The notes under the pieces are model-generated. The model worked only from the letters and a program-made list of their open reading frames with translations, had not been told where the DNA came from and did not search any database. Made by a program: the position numbers and the translations under genes. From contig OZ024929.1 of NCBI GenBank assembly GCA_964017235.1, forward strand, positions 25,541,464 to 25,605,463: DNA of 64,000 bases, written 5' to 3'. Of the stretch, positions 1 to 10,318 are shown in pieces (the stretch's first letter is position 1; every line of letters begins with the position of its first letter). The DNA comes from Sabellastarte sp. h YS-2021 (lineage: Eukaryota > Annelida > Polychaeta > Sabellida > Sabellidae).

Positions 1-2097
1 TTGGGATTGATGTATATCTACAAACTAACAAACTTTGATCTAGTTTAATCATCATACAAATGTTTTCAGAACCGGTGAAAATACAGAAATCCACCATAAC
101 ATCTTGTCACTTTGTTGAAAATATGATAAAGAACATAAACTCCACAGATAACATGATATTAGTGATAACAGTCATAAGTCACCCTAATGGTAAGCTCTCT
201 GAAACAAACACTACCTCTTGTAGGGGTTTATCCATTTTAAAATTTGTCTCAGCATCAGTTTTACAAACGGTTCAAGTCTACAATGTGTACAGTTTCTTGG
301 ATTTGTTTAGGGACAGATTACTACTTCTAGAGTACATTTCAGTTTGTGACTATATCATGTAATCTACTGCTTTGCAGTCGCAATCTCTTCCCCACATGGG
401 GTGCATTAAAACAATGAGCCAAAAGTCATAGTCAGGGGACATACTAGGTCAAAAGTCCAGGATTATCGCTATTAAATAGGGGAAATGCAAGGTGGAGAAA
501 CTTGATTTGAAAGGGGTGAGTTTTAAGATGGTCAGTGGTGTCAAAGACAACAGAATGATTGAGGGGAGTAAGAATTCTTACACTCCCTTCTGCCACGTTG
601 AGGACGAGATCATTTTGTGTGTTAAGGTGGGCACTTTTTCTGTTGGTGGATTGTGATATCCACTCAAAAGACTGGCCTCATAGTGTGACATTGGAGGAGT
701 GTGAACACAGTGTAAGTCGTGTTTCATATCATCCCATCATTCCCACTGTGTTTTGTGAAAGATTTGAGCATTTCACACAATGGAATTCTTCAAAACCAAA
801 ATTTGTTTATTCTGAACTGTAGGTTTTCAGTTCTTTCCACTGGCAAGTATTATCAGTAATGTCAACGCAATTGTATCATACTTAAATAAGTCACAGTCTT
901 CTCAAAGAATTGATTACATGCGAGATACTACAGAGTGCTAAAAACTGTATTCTGATGTGGTATTTACTTTTTATTTGTTAAGTTATGTTTACCATTGTAG
1001 TGAGTTAAAGAGTCTGTGTTATGAAAGAAAGCTATTGAGAGTACACTGAACAAACCAACCTATAACCCACTGCCAAAAGGTCAGTCTCATATACCTCATG
1101 TGGTTTTACTTGTATTTTTATGTGTTAAAAATTCCTGAATTTACTATATACTAAAATGTACTTGATTTTAGTAAATAACTATAACCTGTGTCTCATGTTA
1201 TGATGTAGTGGATTTTGTCTCTTTTCATCAAGATATTTTTCAGAGCACAACAGATTAGCTATACAAATAATATTTTGTCGATGTAATGGGAACTCCAGCT
1301 TCATGCTGACGTCTGTTTTAATTTTTAACGTATGTATATTTGTTAATAGTGCAATATTGATAAGGTATTGTATCCTATGTGTCCTCTTAGTGTACAGCAC
1401 AGTACATTCTTAGTCCACAATAATGCAAGGAGTTATATAGATAATATGTGTATAGATAAGTTTTTACAACACGTGTGTCCTATACTTTACAGCAAACTAT
1501 ACTCTCTGTTTACAAAATGTAAGAAGTTTACAGAAGTATGTAAGTATTCATGTGTCATGACATGCACCATACCCTGGGCATGAATGAATAAGCAAAACCA
1601 TTTTTTAGAAATATATTTGTTACAAATACTTTTAGACAGTAAAATTTCTTGGCAACATCTTGTGATGGTGGTTTTATTTTGTATTGTTGTTAAATAATTT
1701 CTCTATAAAAGTCCAAATGCATCCAATATATTGAGTGGAATTCTTTTATAACAAGAAGTGGGCTCTGAAGCCTAATTAATATCATGTTTTACACAGGAAT
1801 GCTAGACTCTTGACTCTAGGTTTTTGTAAACAGTTTGTGGTGATTTGTGGGAAGATACTGAATGTCTGTGGTATGGCCTTATGTGTTTAAAGCCACATAA
1901 AAAATCAACATTTACCATGACTTTCAGAAAGGGAGTTCACCAAGGAATACCCCAAAACTGACCTTATTTGGTTTGAAGTGATTCTTTACTGCCCTGTGAG
2001 AGTCTGTTTTATGTGTTTCTCTATGTTGCTGGTGATAAAGTCGTTTCTTTGTGTCCACTCACACAACTGGTGGATTGTATCGCGTTAAGGCCTGTAA
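1..2097. other. No recognisable gene or repeat
   Basis: This AT-rich stretch has only short open frames (up to about 100 codons) with no family motif, no biased composition and no matching splice sites. I see no transposon ends. It could be intergenic or intronic DNA; the sequence alone does not decide. Confidence 0.6.
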
Positions 2098-2229
2098 GCA
2101 GTGACAGCAATAGAGGCCCATCATATCCAATGATAAAAGTATGGGCCAATCAGATCCAATAACAACAGTATGGGCCAATCAGATCCAATAACAACAGTAT
2201 GGGCCAATCAGATCTAGAGACAACAGTAC

Positions 2230-2810
2230 AGGCTAATAATATCCAATGACAACAGAACAGGCCAATCAGATCCAATGACAACAGTATGGACCATTCAGAT
2301 CCAGTGACAACAGTACAGGCTAATAATATCCAATGACAACAGAACAGGCCAATCAGATCCAATAACAACAGTATGGGCCAATCAGATCTAGTGACAACAG
2401 TATGGGCCAATCAGATCTAGAGACAACAGTACAGGCTAATAATATCCAATGACAACAGAACAGGCCAATCAGATCCAATAACAACAGTATGTTCCAATCA
2501 GATCTAGTGACAACAGTATGGGCCAATCAGATCTAGAGACAACAGTACAGGCTAATAATATCCAATGACAACAGAACAGGCCAATCAGATCCAATAACAA
2601 CAGTATGGGCCAATCAGATCCAGTGACAACAGTACAGGCTAATAATATCCAATGACAACAGAACAGGCCAATCAGATCCAATGACAACAGTATGGGCCAA
2701 TCAGATCCAATAACAACAGTATGGGCCAATCAGATCCAGAGACAACAGTACAGGCTAATAATATCCAGTGCTAACAGTACGGGTTAATCAGATCCAATGA
2801 CAACAAAACA
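2230..2810. repeat. Minisatellite segment with 116-bp higher-order units
   Basis: Here four different 29-bp monomers follow in fixed order (GGCTAATAATATCC..., GGCCAATCAGATCCAATAAC..., ...ATCTAGTGAC..., ...ATCTAGAGAC...) and the block of four is repeated. The segment is more heterogeneous than the one to its right, as expected for an older edge of a satellite. Confidence 0.75.
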
Positions 2811-2829
2811 AGCCAATCAGATCTAGTGA

Positions 2830-4085
2830 CAACAGAACAGGCTAATAATATACAATGATCACAGTACAGGCCAATTAGATCCAGTGACAACAGAACAGGC
2901 CAATAATATGCAATGATCACAGTACAGGCCAATTAGATCCAGTGACAACAGAACAGGCTAATAATATGCAATGATCACAGTACAGGCCAATTAGATCCAG
3001 TGACAACAGAACAGGCTAATAATATGCAATGATCACAGTACAGGCCAATTAGATCCAGTGACAACAGAACAGGCTAATAATATACAATGATCACAGTACA
3101 GGCCAATTAGATCCAGTGACAACAGAACAGGCTAATAATATACAATGATCACAGTACAGGCCAATTAGATCCAGTGACAACAGAACAGGCTAATAATATA
3201 CAATGATCACAGTACAGGCCAATTAGATCCAGTGACAACAGAACAGGCTAATAATATGCAATGATCACAGTACAGGCCAATTAGATCCAGTGGCAACAGA
3301 ACAGGCTAATAATATACAATGATCACAGTACAGGCCAATTAGATCCAGTGACAACAGAACAGGCTAATAATATGCAATGATCACAGTACAGGCCAATTAG
3401 ATCCAGTGACAACAGAACAGGCTAATAATATACAATGATCACAGTACAGGCCAATTAGATCCAGTGACAACAGAACAGGCTAATAATATACAATGATCAC
3501 AGTACAGGCCAATTAGATCCAGTGACAACAGAACAGGCTAATAATATGCAATGATCACAGTACAGGCCAATTAGATCCAGTGACAACAGAACAGGCTAAT
3601 AATATGCAATGATCACAGTACAGGCCAATTAGATGCAGTGACAACAGAACAGGCTAATAATATACAATGATCACAGTACAGGCCAATTAGATCCAGTGAC
3701 AACAGAACAGGCTAATAATATGCAATGATCACAGTACAGGCCAATTAGATCCAGTGACAACAGAACAGGCTAATAATATACAATGATCAAAGTACAGGCC
3801 AATTAGATCCAGTGACAACAGTACAGGCTAATAATATACAATGATCACAGTACAGGCCAATTAGATCCAGTGACAACAGTACAGGCTAATAATATACAAT
3901 GATCACAGTACAGGCCAATTAGATCCAGTGACAACAGTACAGGCTAATAATATACAATGATCACAGTACAGGCCAATTAGATCCAGTGACAACAGTACAG
4001 GCTAATAATATACAATGATCACAATACAGGCCAATTAGATCCAGTGACAACAGTACAGGCTAATAATATGCAATGGTCACAGTAC
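2830..4085. repeat. Homogenised 58-bp dimer segment
   Basis: About 21 near-identical copies of a 58-bp dimer. One half reads GGCCAATTAGATCCAGTGAC plus AACAGAACA; the other reads GGCTAATAATATRCAATGAT plus CACAGTACA. Alternate copies differ mainly at one R (A or G) position. In the last six or so copies GAACA becomes GTACA, so the array shows a directional variant gradient, typical of recent unequal exchange. Confidence 0.9.
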
Positions 4086-4360
4086 AGGCCAATTAGATCC
4101 AGTGACAACAGTACAGGTCAGTCAGAGCCAGTGACAATGGTACGGGCCAATTAGATCCAGTGACAACAGTACAGGTCAGTCAGAGCCAGTGACAATGGTA
4201 CGGGCCAATTAGATCCAGTGACAACAGTACAGGTCAGTCAGAGCCAGTGACAATGGTACGGGCCAATTAGATCCAGTGACAACAGTACAGACCAATCAGA
4301 TTCAGTGACAACAGTACAGGCTAAGGACACACCTGTGGCCAGATGCAAAATATATCCACC

Positions 4361-4685
4361 AGAAAAGGATAGCAAACATGGTTTTGAAGATAAGTGGCAT
4401 TTGTTATGTCAGCTGAGCTCACATTATGGGATCACTCTGCGGCGTCCGCGTCTGCGTGAACAACTTCAGAGGCCCTACAAGGCCCTACAAACACCAAGGC
4501 CCAGAGACATGGTGTTTTTTAAAAGATACCTTATTCATCGAGGATGAAAATTTGTTCAAGGCATGCAGAGTGTTTGTTCATCTGTTCTCCAGAGCCATTA
4601 CAAGTGAGGTACACCCATCCAAAGTGTGAACATTTCAACACTTTATCACAATTTTCTCATTGACTATTGAAGGGATTTCTCTCAT
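4361..4685. other. Unclassified 5' part of modular element 1
   Basis: Between the 5' end motif and the first A cassette. It contains 'gcgtccgcgtctgcgtgaac' and the near-duplicate GGCCCTACAA twice (4,471 and 4,481). Two overlapping open frames of 67-80 codons show no family motif and I do not call them genes. Confidence 0.45.
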
Positions 4686-4689
4686 ATCG

Positions 4690-5530
4690 TACATATATGT
4701 ACTAGGCCTCAAGTAGATTCGCTTGTGACAGTATCAGGCCAGGTTCTTTGGTACTTATTTTTTTATGAATTTTTAAAATAATTTTTAATGCATTAAAATT
4801 CATGAAATGGTGCACTAAATCACCTATAACATGAAAAGTATTGCATTTAGAGCGTTTTGTTAAAATATGTTATTCAGCTACTTTTTCCATAGCTACAACA
4901 TGGAGAGTAACTTGGGTGTCTATCCCAATAGCTAAGTGAGTAATAGCTACTTTTGGACTTTTCACTACCTTCCATCATGAGTAAAATCACTTGTAACTCA
5001 AAAACTATTGCATTGAGAGAATTTTGAATAAATGTGTTATTCTGCTACTTTTGGGTCAGCAATAACATTCAGACCTTTAGCTCATTCCATAGCTGAGCAA
5101 TAGCTACTTTCAGGTTCTTGCTGTTGAGTAAATCAGTTGTAACTTGAAAACTATTGCATTTAGAGTATTTTCTTTAAATATTGTATTCACCTACTTTTGG
5201 GTCAGCAATAACATAGTGAAAGTGCAGACTGTAGCTCATTACATAGCTGAGCAATAGCTACTTTGAGGTTCTCACTGTTAAGTAAATAGCTTGTAACTTA
5301 AAAACTATTGGATTTAGAGAATTTTGTTTAAACATGTTGTTCACCTACTTTTGGGTCAGCTATAACAGTGAAATTGTAGACCTGTAGGTCATAGTATAGC
5401 TCAGCAATAGATACTTCGAGGTTCTCACTGTTGAGTAAATGAGTTGTAACATGAAAACTATTGCATTTAGAGCATTTTTTTAAAATATGTTATTCAACTA
5501 ATTTTTACACCTTAACAGTTAATTTGGTAC
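4690..5530 (+). repeat. Family A cassette array (~150-bp units), direct
   Basis: Five diverged copies marked by AACT(C/T)(A/G)AAAACTATTGCAT at about 4,828, 4,995, 5,141, 5,295 and 5,448 (spacing 146-167 bp). Each continues with TTTAGAG, a T-rich stretch, 'cacctacttttgggtcagc' and 'gctgagcaatagctacttt'. The same family is found inverted at about 6,365-6,475 and 10,715-11,620. Confidence 0.85.
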
Positions 5531-5539
5531 TTCTGAATA

Positions 5540-6345
5540 CCATTTGCAGGGCACAACTTTTGTGTCATTTTCTTCATTCACTTCTACTCTGAAACTCAAA
5601 ACACACAGCTGACAGAGCCTGTTCACGGGCACTGATTGCTTGTTTTTATGAGTAAGAATTAATTAAACAAATACTACGTTATTATTCAACATTAAAGGAG
5701 TAGTGCTTATTAACCAGTGAGCCAAAATTTGGCCAAAATTACTCTATCTCTTACAATTTTCGAGATATATGACATTTTCTATTTCTGCCAAAATTCAAGA
5801 TGGTGGCCGAAATTCGTGAAAGTCTAAATTTTTCAGAGGCGTTAAAGGAGTAGTCCTTAATACCCTGGGGGTCCAAAATTTGCCCGAAATCACTATCTCT
5901 TACAGTTCCCTTTTCCATTTCCGCCAAAATTCAAGATAGCGGTCAAAATTCAGTCATGCCCGTTCACGGGCACTGATTGCTTGTTTTTATGAGTGAAAAT
6001 TAATTAAGCAAATTATACATTATTATTCAACATTAAAGGAGTAGTACTTATTAACCAGTGAGCCAAAATTTGGCCAAAATTGCTCTATCGCTTACAGTTT
6101 TTGAGATATATGACATTTTCCATTTCTGCCAAAATTCAAGATGGCGGCTGAAATTCGTGAAAGTCTAACTTTTTCACAGGTCCTAGTCTATTAGTCCCTA
6201 GTACCCTGTGGGTCCACAACTTGCCCAAAATTGCTCTATCTCTTACGATTACTGAGATGAACGATATTTTCCATTTCCGCCAAAATTCAAGATGACGGCC
6301 AAAATTTTGAAAGGTCTAAGATTTAAAGAAGTCTTAGAGGAGTAG
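5540..6345 (+). repeat. Family B cassettes, direct
   Basis: Four units of about 150 bp with 'ccaaaatttggccaaaatt', 'cgagatatatgacattttc', 'gccaaaattcaagatggyg' and 'gtctaa.tttttcagaggt'. Two larger direct copies of about 350 bp (from about 5,610 and 5,960) both open with 'gttcacgggcactgattgct'. Each unit carries a CAAGATGGCGGCC-like word (near 5,796, 5,932, 6,137 and 6,289). The same family recurs at 62,760-63,370. Confidence 0.85.
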
Positions 6346-6364
6346 TCATTAGTACCCCAAGGAT

Positions 6365-6475
6365 CCCTAACAAACCTCTATATTGAATACTTTTGAAGCT
6401 AAACGTGACTTATTCATTGGCAAAATGTCAAAGTAGCTATTACTCTGTAATCATTATAGCTACATCTCCATAGGT
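6365..6475 (-). repeat. Family A cassette, inverted single copy
   Basis: Read on the minus strand it shows 'gctactttgacattttgcc', 'agtattcaatatagagg' and the other landmarks of family A. It lies directly after the B cassettes and in the orientation of the larger inverted A array at 10,715-11,620, so the two may be one array split by the Penelope/LINE insertion. Confidence 0.7.
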
Positions 6476-6479
6476 GTAG

Positions 6480-7244
6480 GAACTGGGGGGCAGCGGGGGC
6501 GACTGGGGATATTTCCCTCCCCCAACTTTTTGCACTAGAACTAAATTCCAATTTTGAAGTTTATGCAAATTTTTACAGGTAACTCAATAATATATGGTCA
6601 AATTACACTTTTACCTTTTTCACTGCTTACATGTACCATTGTGTTATTTTTATGTTTTGTGAAAGGAACATTTTCAGTTTACAGGGATTTGTAAAATTCT
6701 GTGAAATGTTTCACTTATGCAGACCAAAATCATACGTATAGTAATCTTCTACATTTACCATGTTGCTAATTATTTAGAACTTAGACATGTAGTTTCAAAT
6801 TCACACAGAGCAATGGTTTATCACAGCAATATTTTTTGTCAGCTGATAACATTTTCCCCAGAAGACTCTTCTTTCTTTAGTGTGTGTTTATTGGACCTAG
6901 CCAGTCCAATGATTGTACATCCACCTCAATTTGGGGATTAACCTTGCTAAAAACAGATCTTGTATCAGCTCGGCACTTGAAAGAAAGGTCACAAGTTCTG
7001 GAAACATTTAGTCCAGATATTAGAAATCCCTTTCAAATGCAGAGGGGACTATATGTATTTCTATACCCGGACAAGGTTGGGGAAACTGTCACACTGTTAT
7101 CACAATGATTTCCTTTGGTAAAGGAACTTGAAATTACTTTAATTGGACCATTTGAATTTCTGTATTACCCACATGCAATACATTCTGTAAAATTATAAAG
7201 GGGATAAGGGGGCGCCTGGGTAGGGCGTGCCATGAGACGGCATA
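6480..7244. other. No recognisable gene
   Basis: Contains a G-rich patch near 6,487-6,510 (ggggggcagcgggggcga) and AT-rich DNA. Open frames at 6,717-6,941 and 6,884-7,108 (74 codons each) overlap in different frames and match no family I know. An eroded coding relic cannot be excluded for 6,880-7,110. Confidence 0.45.
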
Positions 7245-7247
7245 TCT

Positions 7248-8169
7248 TCATACAAACATATTGATGCCTTTTGGGTGGAGTGTGGGGAATGCCCAAATAT
7301 AATATAGTTCTTGGCTTTTGCGTCTAGTGGAGGCATTTGGGCTTGTTGGATCCCCCATCCAATGGAAAATGCTAAACTCCATGTTCCTCACAGAGTGGTT
7401 ATTCTGTGTGAAATGTTGAGATACTGGTGTGGACTTTTCTGATTGGAACTTTTGAACACTGTTGTAGTGTTCATACATCCTGTTCCTGATTGGTCTTTTA
7501 GTCTCTCCTACGTACTGTAGGCCACATTTATTGCAATTTATAATGTAAATCACATTACTGAGTTCACAAGTAACTTTATGCTGGGGGGGGGGGGGGGGGG
7601 GGGGTGTTAAAGACTTGCATTTAAATACTTGTTTGCTGTGAAAACTGGTTATTTGGTCCACTTTCCTCAGCTTTAGACAGTAGGTGCATTTCTCTAGTCT
7701 TGTGCAGACAGGGATGTGAACTGACTGTTTAGTGTCAGTTTTAGGATTTGGGGGATAAGAAATAATGCTGCTAGTCAGTAAATCCTTTAGATTTGGTAGT
7801 CTTCTGTATCCCATTAAGGGTTTGGTTTTGAAAACTTGTGTAAGTTCTTCAGTGTTCTGGATAATGTTCCAGTTATCTAGAGCCCCTATCTGTGGGTTTC
7901 TAGGGTTAAATTGTGTGACCATGACTGGTGCCTCATTGGTGGCTTTTGAGACTGTATCTAAAAGTTCATCTTGGGTAAACTTTCTAGCTCTAAGGCAGTG
8001 TCTTTTTAGGCTAGGAAAAGGGTATCCTCTCTTAAGATAATATCTGGTGAGTTTTTTAGTATTGGCTTCAAAGTCACTATCTAGACTGCATATCATTCTG
8101 AGTCTTCGATATTGTCCATAGGGTCCTTTGGTGAGAACACTTTTGGGGTGGGCTGAGCTATGTTCCAGA
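7248..8169 (-). pseudogene. Penelope-like endonuclease end (GIY-YIG) of a split ORF
   Basis: The frame is open from about 8,169 to the stop at 7,248-7,250; the longest Met-started part is 282 residues (from 8,096). Near its N-terminus it has the conserved linker QYRRLRMICSLDSDF. Past the middle it has seven prolines coded by a long C run on this strand (G run at 7,582-7,602 of the plus strand). After that comes the GIY-YIG endonuclease: VIYIINCNKCGLQYVGETK, then RNRMYEHY and SQHF. The paired cysteines in YIINCNKC are usual for Penelope-like elements. The enzyme would nick DNA to prime reverse transcription. Here it lacks its reverse transcriptase, so it is a dead fragment. The homopolymer run could be a length-variable or assembly-sensitive site. 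Confidence 0.85.
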
Positions 8170-8172
8170 TTA

Positions 8173-8183
8173 CTTTAGTTATC
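8173..8183. repeat. Target-site duplication of the LINE, left copy
   Basis: CTTTAGTTATC on the plus strand. It matches CTTTAGCTATC at 10,193-10,203 in 10 of 11 positions. Joining the Penelope reading across this point restores the family order (PTDS, then EHSSAHP), which supports it as the true insertion boundary. Confidence 0.7.
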
Positions 8184-8359
8184 CTCTTCACACCTAGTGA
8201 AGCTTAAGGCGGAAATGTGTTCCGTTTCCGTAGCAATCTGTTTTTTTTCACAAGAATGGGGTGCTGGCCCAGCCCTGGCTGGCTAGCTCAACCCTCCTCC
8301 TTTCTCAACCAGGCTTGGGACTTGCTATGGCGGAGTTTATGTTCCAAATACAGGTGAGT
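8184..8359 (+). other. Passenger segment resembling a host first exon
   Basis: This 176-bp segment is neither LINE 3' tail nor Penelope. On the plus strand it has a pyrimidine-rich leader, then ATGGCGGAGTTTATGTTCCA continuing to CAG at 8,353, followed by a perfect splice donor GTGAGT. It would read MAEFMFQIQ. It is followed by a run of 13 A (8,360-8,372). It could be a 3' transduction picked up by the antisense LINE, or a separate insertion. A real exon in use here is unlikely because it sits inside a nested insertion. Confidence 0.35.
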
Positions 8360-8390
8360 AAAAAAAAAAAAATTCCAATTCAACTTTTAT

Positions 8391-8429
8391 AGCGCTTAAT
8401 CTCTGTCGAAGTGACAGACTCTAAGGCGC
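8391..8429 (-). repeat. LINE 3'-end tag with hairpin
   Basis: On the minus strand the tail reads GCGCCTTAGAGTCTGTC, ACTTC, GACAGAGATTAAGCGCT. CTGTC and GACAG can pair around a five-base loop, and GCGCCTTA can nearly pair with TTAAGCGC. Related tails are at 30,340-30,390, 38,170-38,212 and 50,950-51,000. In this LINE group the 3' end is recognised by the reverse transcriptase, so a conserved stem here makes sense. Confidence 0.6.
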
Positions 8430-8516
8430 AACATCATAAGCATAGTTTCAAAAATCATTGTCCTTGTCCATAGCTATGGTCGACATCACGGAGAACGCCA
8501 TATGAGGTGGAAAATA

Positions 8517-8927
8517 CTAAGGAGGATAAGCTTGGCAGAATAGGTATGCCTTAAGTTTTTTTCTGAAGGAAGCAATGGAAGTGGCAGATCTTACATTATC
8601 AGGGAGTTCATTGCATATTTTGGGAGCATCATATGCAAAGCTTGGACCAAACTGCATTGTGGATTTGTAAATAGATGGTTGGTATTGAGGAACATGTAGA
8701 ATTATACCATCAGATTGACTCAACCGAGTATTATAGGCACATTGTCTAACTTTGAGAAATGGGCTGAAATATTTTGGACAGTTAGTATGTAGGTATTTAT
8801 ATACCAACAAGTCTTGAAGATGCAACGGTGCCTTATGGGTAGCCAATGAAGGGCTTTTCTTAGTGGAGTGGTGTGAGAAAGATATGTGGTTCTGCAAACA
8901 ATTCTGGCCAGACTGTTTTGAATGCAT
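8517..8927 (-). pseudogene. LINE ORF2 C-terminal end, out of frame with the RT part
   Basis: The frame encodes LLVYKYLHTNCPKYFSPFLK, then SFAYDAPKICNELPDNVRSA and SIASFRKKLKAYLFCQAYPP before the stop at 8,517. This is the usual end of CR1/L2-type proteins. It belongs to the same protein as the reverse transcriptase upstream, which reads KALHWLPIRHRCIFK in another frame. The two frames meet near 8,810-8,825, so one frameshift has broken the gene. The same C-terminal block is found as relics at 30,110-30,270 and 38,000-38,120. Confidence 0.85.
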
Positions 8928-10192
8928 TGTAGCTTGCGTAGGTTAGCAACAGATAGACCCCTAAACAAGGAGTTACAGTAGTCAAGCCTACTGCCCACAA
9001 GTGCGTTTGCAGCCGTAAGAGCAGCATCACGAGTCAGGTACTGTCGAATTTGCCTAAGATCCCTCATCTGGATGAAACATAGTTTACATACATTTTTAAC
9101 ATGTTTGGTGAAGGAAAAGTCTGAGTCAAACCAGACACCCAAATTCTTAACGGCATCTGAAGGTATCAGTGATTCACCCAATATATTTACTGGAAAGAAT
9201 GGGTTAAACTTTTCTTGTTGAGACTTGGCACCAAATAAAATAAAGTCAGTCTTATCAGCATTCAGCTTTAGTTTGTTTGCACACAGCCATAGTTTGACAT
9301 CTTCGAGGCACTTTCCTAGCCGATCGAAGGCAATTTTTGCATTTTTGTGTTTGAGGTGAATAAACAGCTGTGTGTCATCTGCATAAAAGTGAAATTTGAC
9401 ATCTGGATGTTTAGAGATTACTTTGCTCAAAGGTGTGGTATACAACGAAAAAAGAATAGGACCAAGAACTGAACCTTGTGGTACCCCAAACTCAAGCTTT
9501 CTAGCCTCAGACAGAACAGAACCAATCTTGATGCATTGGGTACGATCAGAAAGGTATGATTTGAACCAGTCTAGGCATCTACCCCCGACACCGAACCATT
9601 TTCTTAAGCAATCAAGGAGTTTGTCGTGATCAATGGTGTCAAATGCTGCAGATTGATCAAGCAGCACCACAGCTGTGGCCTCTCCTCTGGCTAGAGATAG
9701 GTGAATCTGGTTCTTTATAGACAAAAGAGCTGTTTCAGTTGAATGGCCATGTCTATAAGCAGACTGATACTCGTTTTCCAACCCATGGAGAGAGACATGT
9801 CTACTGAGTTGTGAGGGAACTACACGTTCCACGAGTTTTGAGATAAAGCTCAACCCAGACACAGGGTGATAGTTTTTTAGTTCATCCTTTGATAAAGAAG
9901 ATTTCTTTATCAGTGGAGTGACAACAGCACTCTTGAAGCCATCTGGGACAGCACCTTCCAACAAAGAACAATTCACAAGTTTTGTGATAGAAGGAAGCAG
10001 TATATCAAGGCAATCCTTAACTAGGAAAGTGGGCCAAGGATCCAGGAGACAGGATTTTGTAGGTGAATTTTTGATTACCTTTGCAATATCGTCAGGTGAG
10101 GCATCATCAAATTTGAAAAGTCCTGACGGATTCACTGGAGATGGCAAGGAAAAAGATGAAAAACTGGAAAAAGACTCTCGGATTTTAGTAAT
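8811..10192 (-). pseudogene. LINE reverse transcriptase (CR1/L2-like)
   Basis: The frame is open from the 5' truncation at about 10,192 (reading ITKIRESFSSF) and the first Met is at 10,147. Reverse transcriptase motifs are visible in order: LKNYHPVSGLSFISKLVERV, YRHGHSTETALL, VVLLDQSAAFDTIDHDKLL (first catalytic Asp), LEFGVPQGSVLGPILFSLY and FHFYADDTQLF (the catalytic Asp pair), then a thumb-like part ending KALHWLPIRHRCIFK. Such enzymes copy their own RNA at a nicked target. The endonuclease domain is absent by truncation and the C-terminus is out of frame. The clade call (CR1/L2 group) rests on motif style and the 3' tail. Confidence 0.9.
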
Positions 10193-10203
10193 CTTTAGCT
10201 ATC
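10193..10203. repeat. Target-site duplication of the LINE, right copy
   Basis: CTTTAGCTATC, 10 of 11 identical to the left copy at 8,173-8,183. The difference is one C/T change. Confidence 0.7.
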
Positions 10204-10318
10204 TGTGGGTTTATTATACAGAGTGGTTATAAGTCCTCTGTTTGGGCCAAATTTGACTGTGGTGTCCAAAAAGTCAATTTTTGTATAGCTCATATCATGG
10301 GTGAACTTAATAGTTATA
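10204..10318 (-). pseudogene. Penelope-like ORF, upstream piece
   Basis: On the minus strand this reads IKFTHDMSYTKIDFLDTTV, then KFGPNRGLITTLYNKPTDS. That is the region between the reverse transcriptase core and the endonuclease of Penelope-like elements. Beyond 10,318 the sequence turns AT-rich and the similarity stops, which marks the 5' truncation. It continues in sense at 8,183 once the LINE is set aside. Confidence 0.8.

Larger units (their letters stand above)
2098..4320. repeat. 29-bp minisatellite with higher-order structure
   Basis: About 76 tandem copies of a 29-bp monomer of the form GGCCAATCAGATCCARTGAC plus AACAGTAYR. The left part (to about 2,810) is a mixture of monomer types. 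The middle (about 2,830-4,085) is homogenised into a 58-bp dimer. The right end (about 4,085-4,265) has a different 58-bp dimer. Open frames on the minus strand at 2,150-2,410 and 2,469-2,729 are only the repeat read in frame (87 bp is three monomers) and are not genes. The array ends within about 30 bp of the 5' end of the modular element that starts at 4,349. Confidence 0.95.
8184..10192 (-). mobile_element. CR1/L2-like LINE, 5'-truncated, inserted in the Penelope element
   Basis: A 2.0-kb minus-strand non-LTR retrotransposon: reverse transcriptase and C-terminal region, then a 3' UTR ending in a conserved tail (8,371-8,429 reversed). The 5' part with the endonuclease is missing, the usual result of incomplete reverse transcription. 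The insertion boundary at the 3' side lies about 175 bp beyond the LINE tail, so the inserted unit appears to carry extra sequence (8,184-8,359). The duplication at 8,173-8,183 and 10,193-10,203 brackets the whole unit. Confidence 0.85.
7245..10318 (-). mobile_element. Penelope-like element, 5'-truncated and split by a LINE
   Basis: Two pieces of one minus-strand Penelope-like element lie at 10,204-10,318 and 7,245-8,183. The upstream piece encodes KIDFLDTTVKFG and LYNKPTDS, the motif that in this family sits just after the reverse transcriptase core. The downstream piece resumes with HSSAHPKS and GPYGQYRRLRMIC and runs through a GIY-YIG endonuclease. The reverse transcriptase core itself is absent, so the copy was truncated on insertion. 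The 2.0-kb gap between the pieces is a LINE insertion with a target duplication. The element sits inside modular element 1. Confidence 0.85.

Noticed and set aside
559-822. 87-codon frame MRGVRILTLPSATLRTRSFC...
   Set aside because: No family motif, no splice or promoter context, and a length expected by chance.
2150-2729. Two 86-codon minus-strand frames with LLACTVVTGSDWPILLSLDL-like repeats
   Set aside because: They are the 29-bp minisatellite read in one frame; three monomers are 87 bp, so the frame stays open by arithmetic.
4690-6475. CRISPR-like array
   Set aside because: Units are long, diverged and continuous with no repeat-spacer alternation; the genome is eukaryotic.
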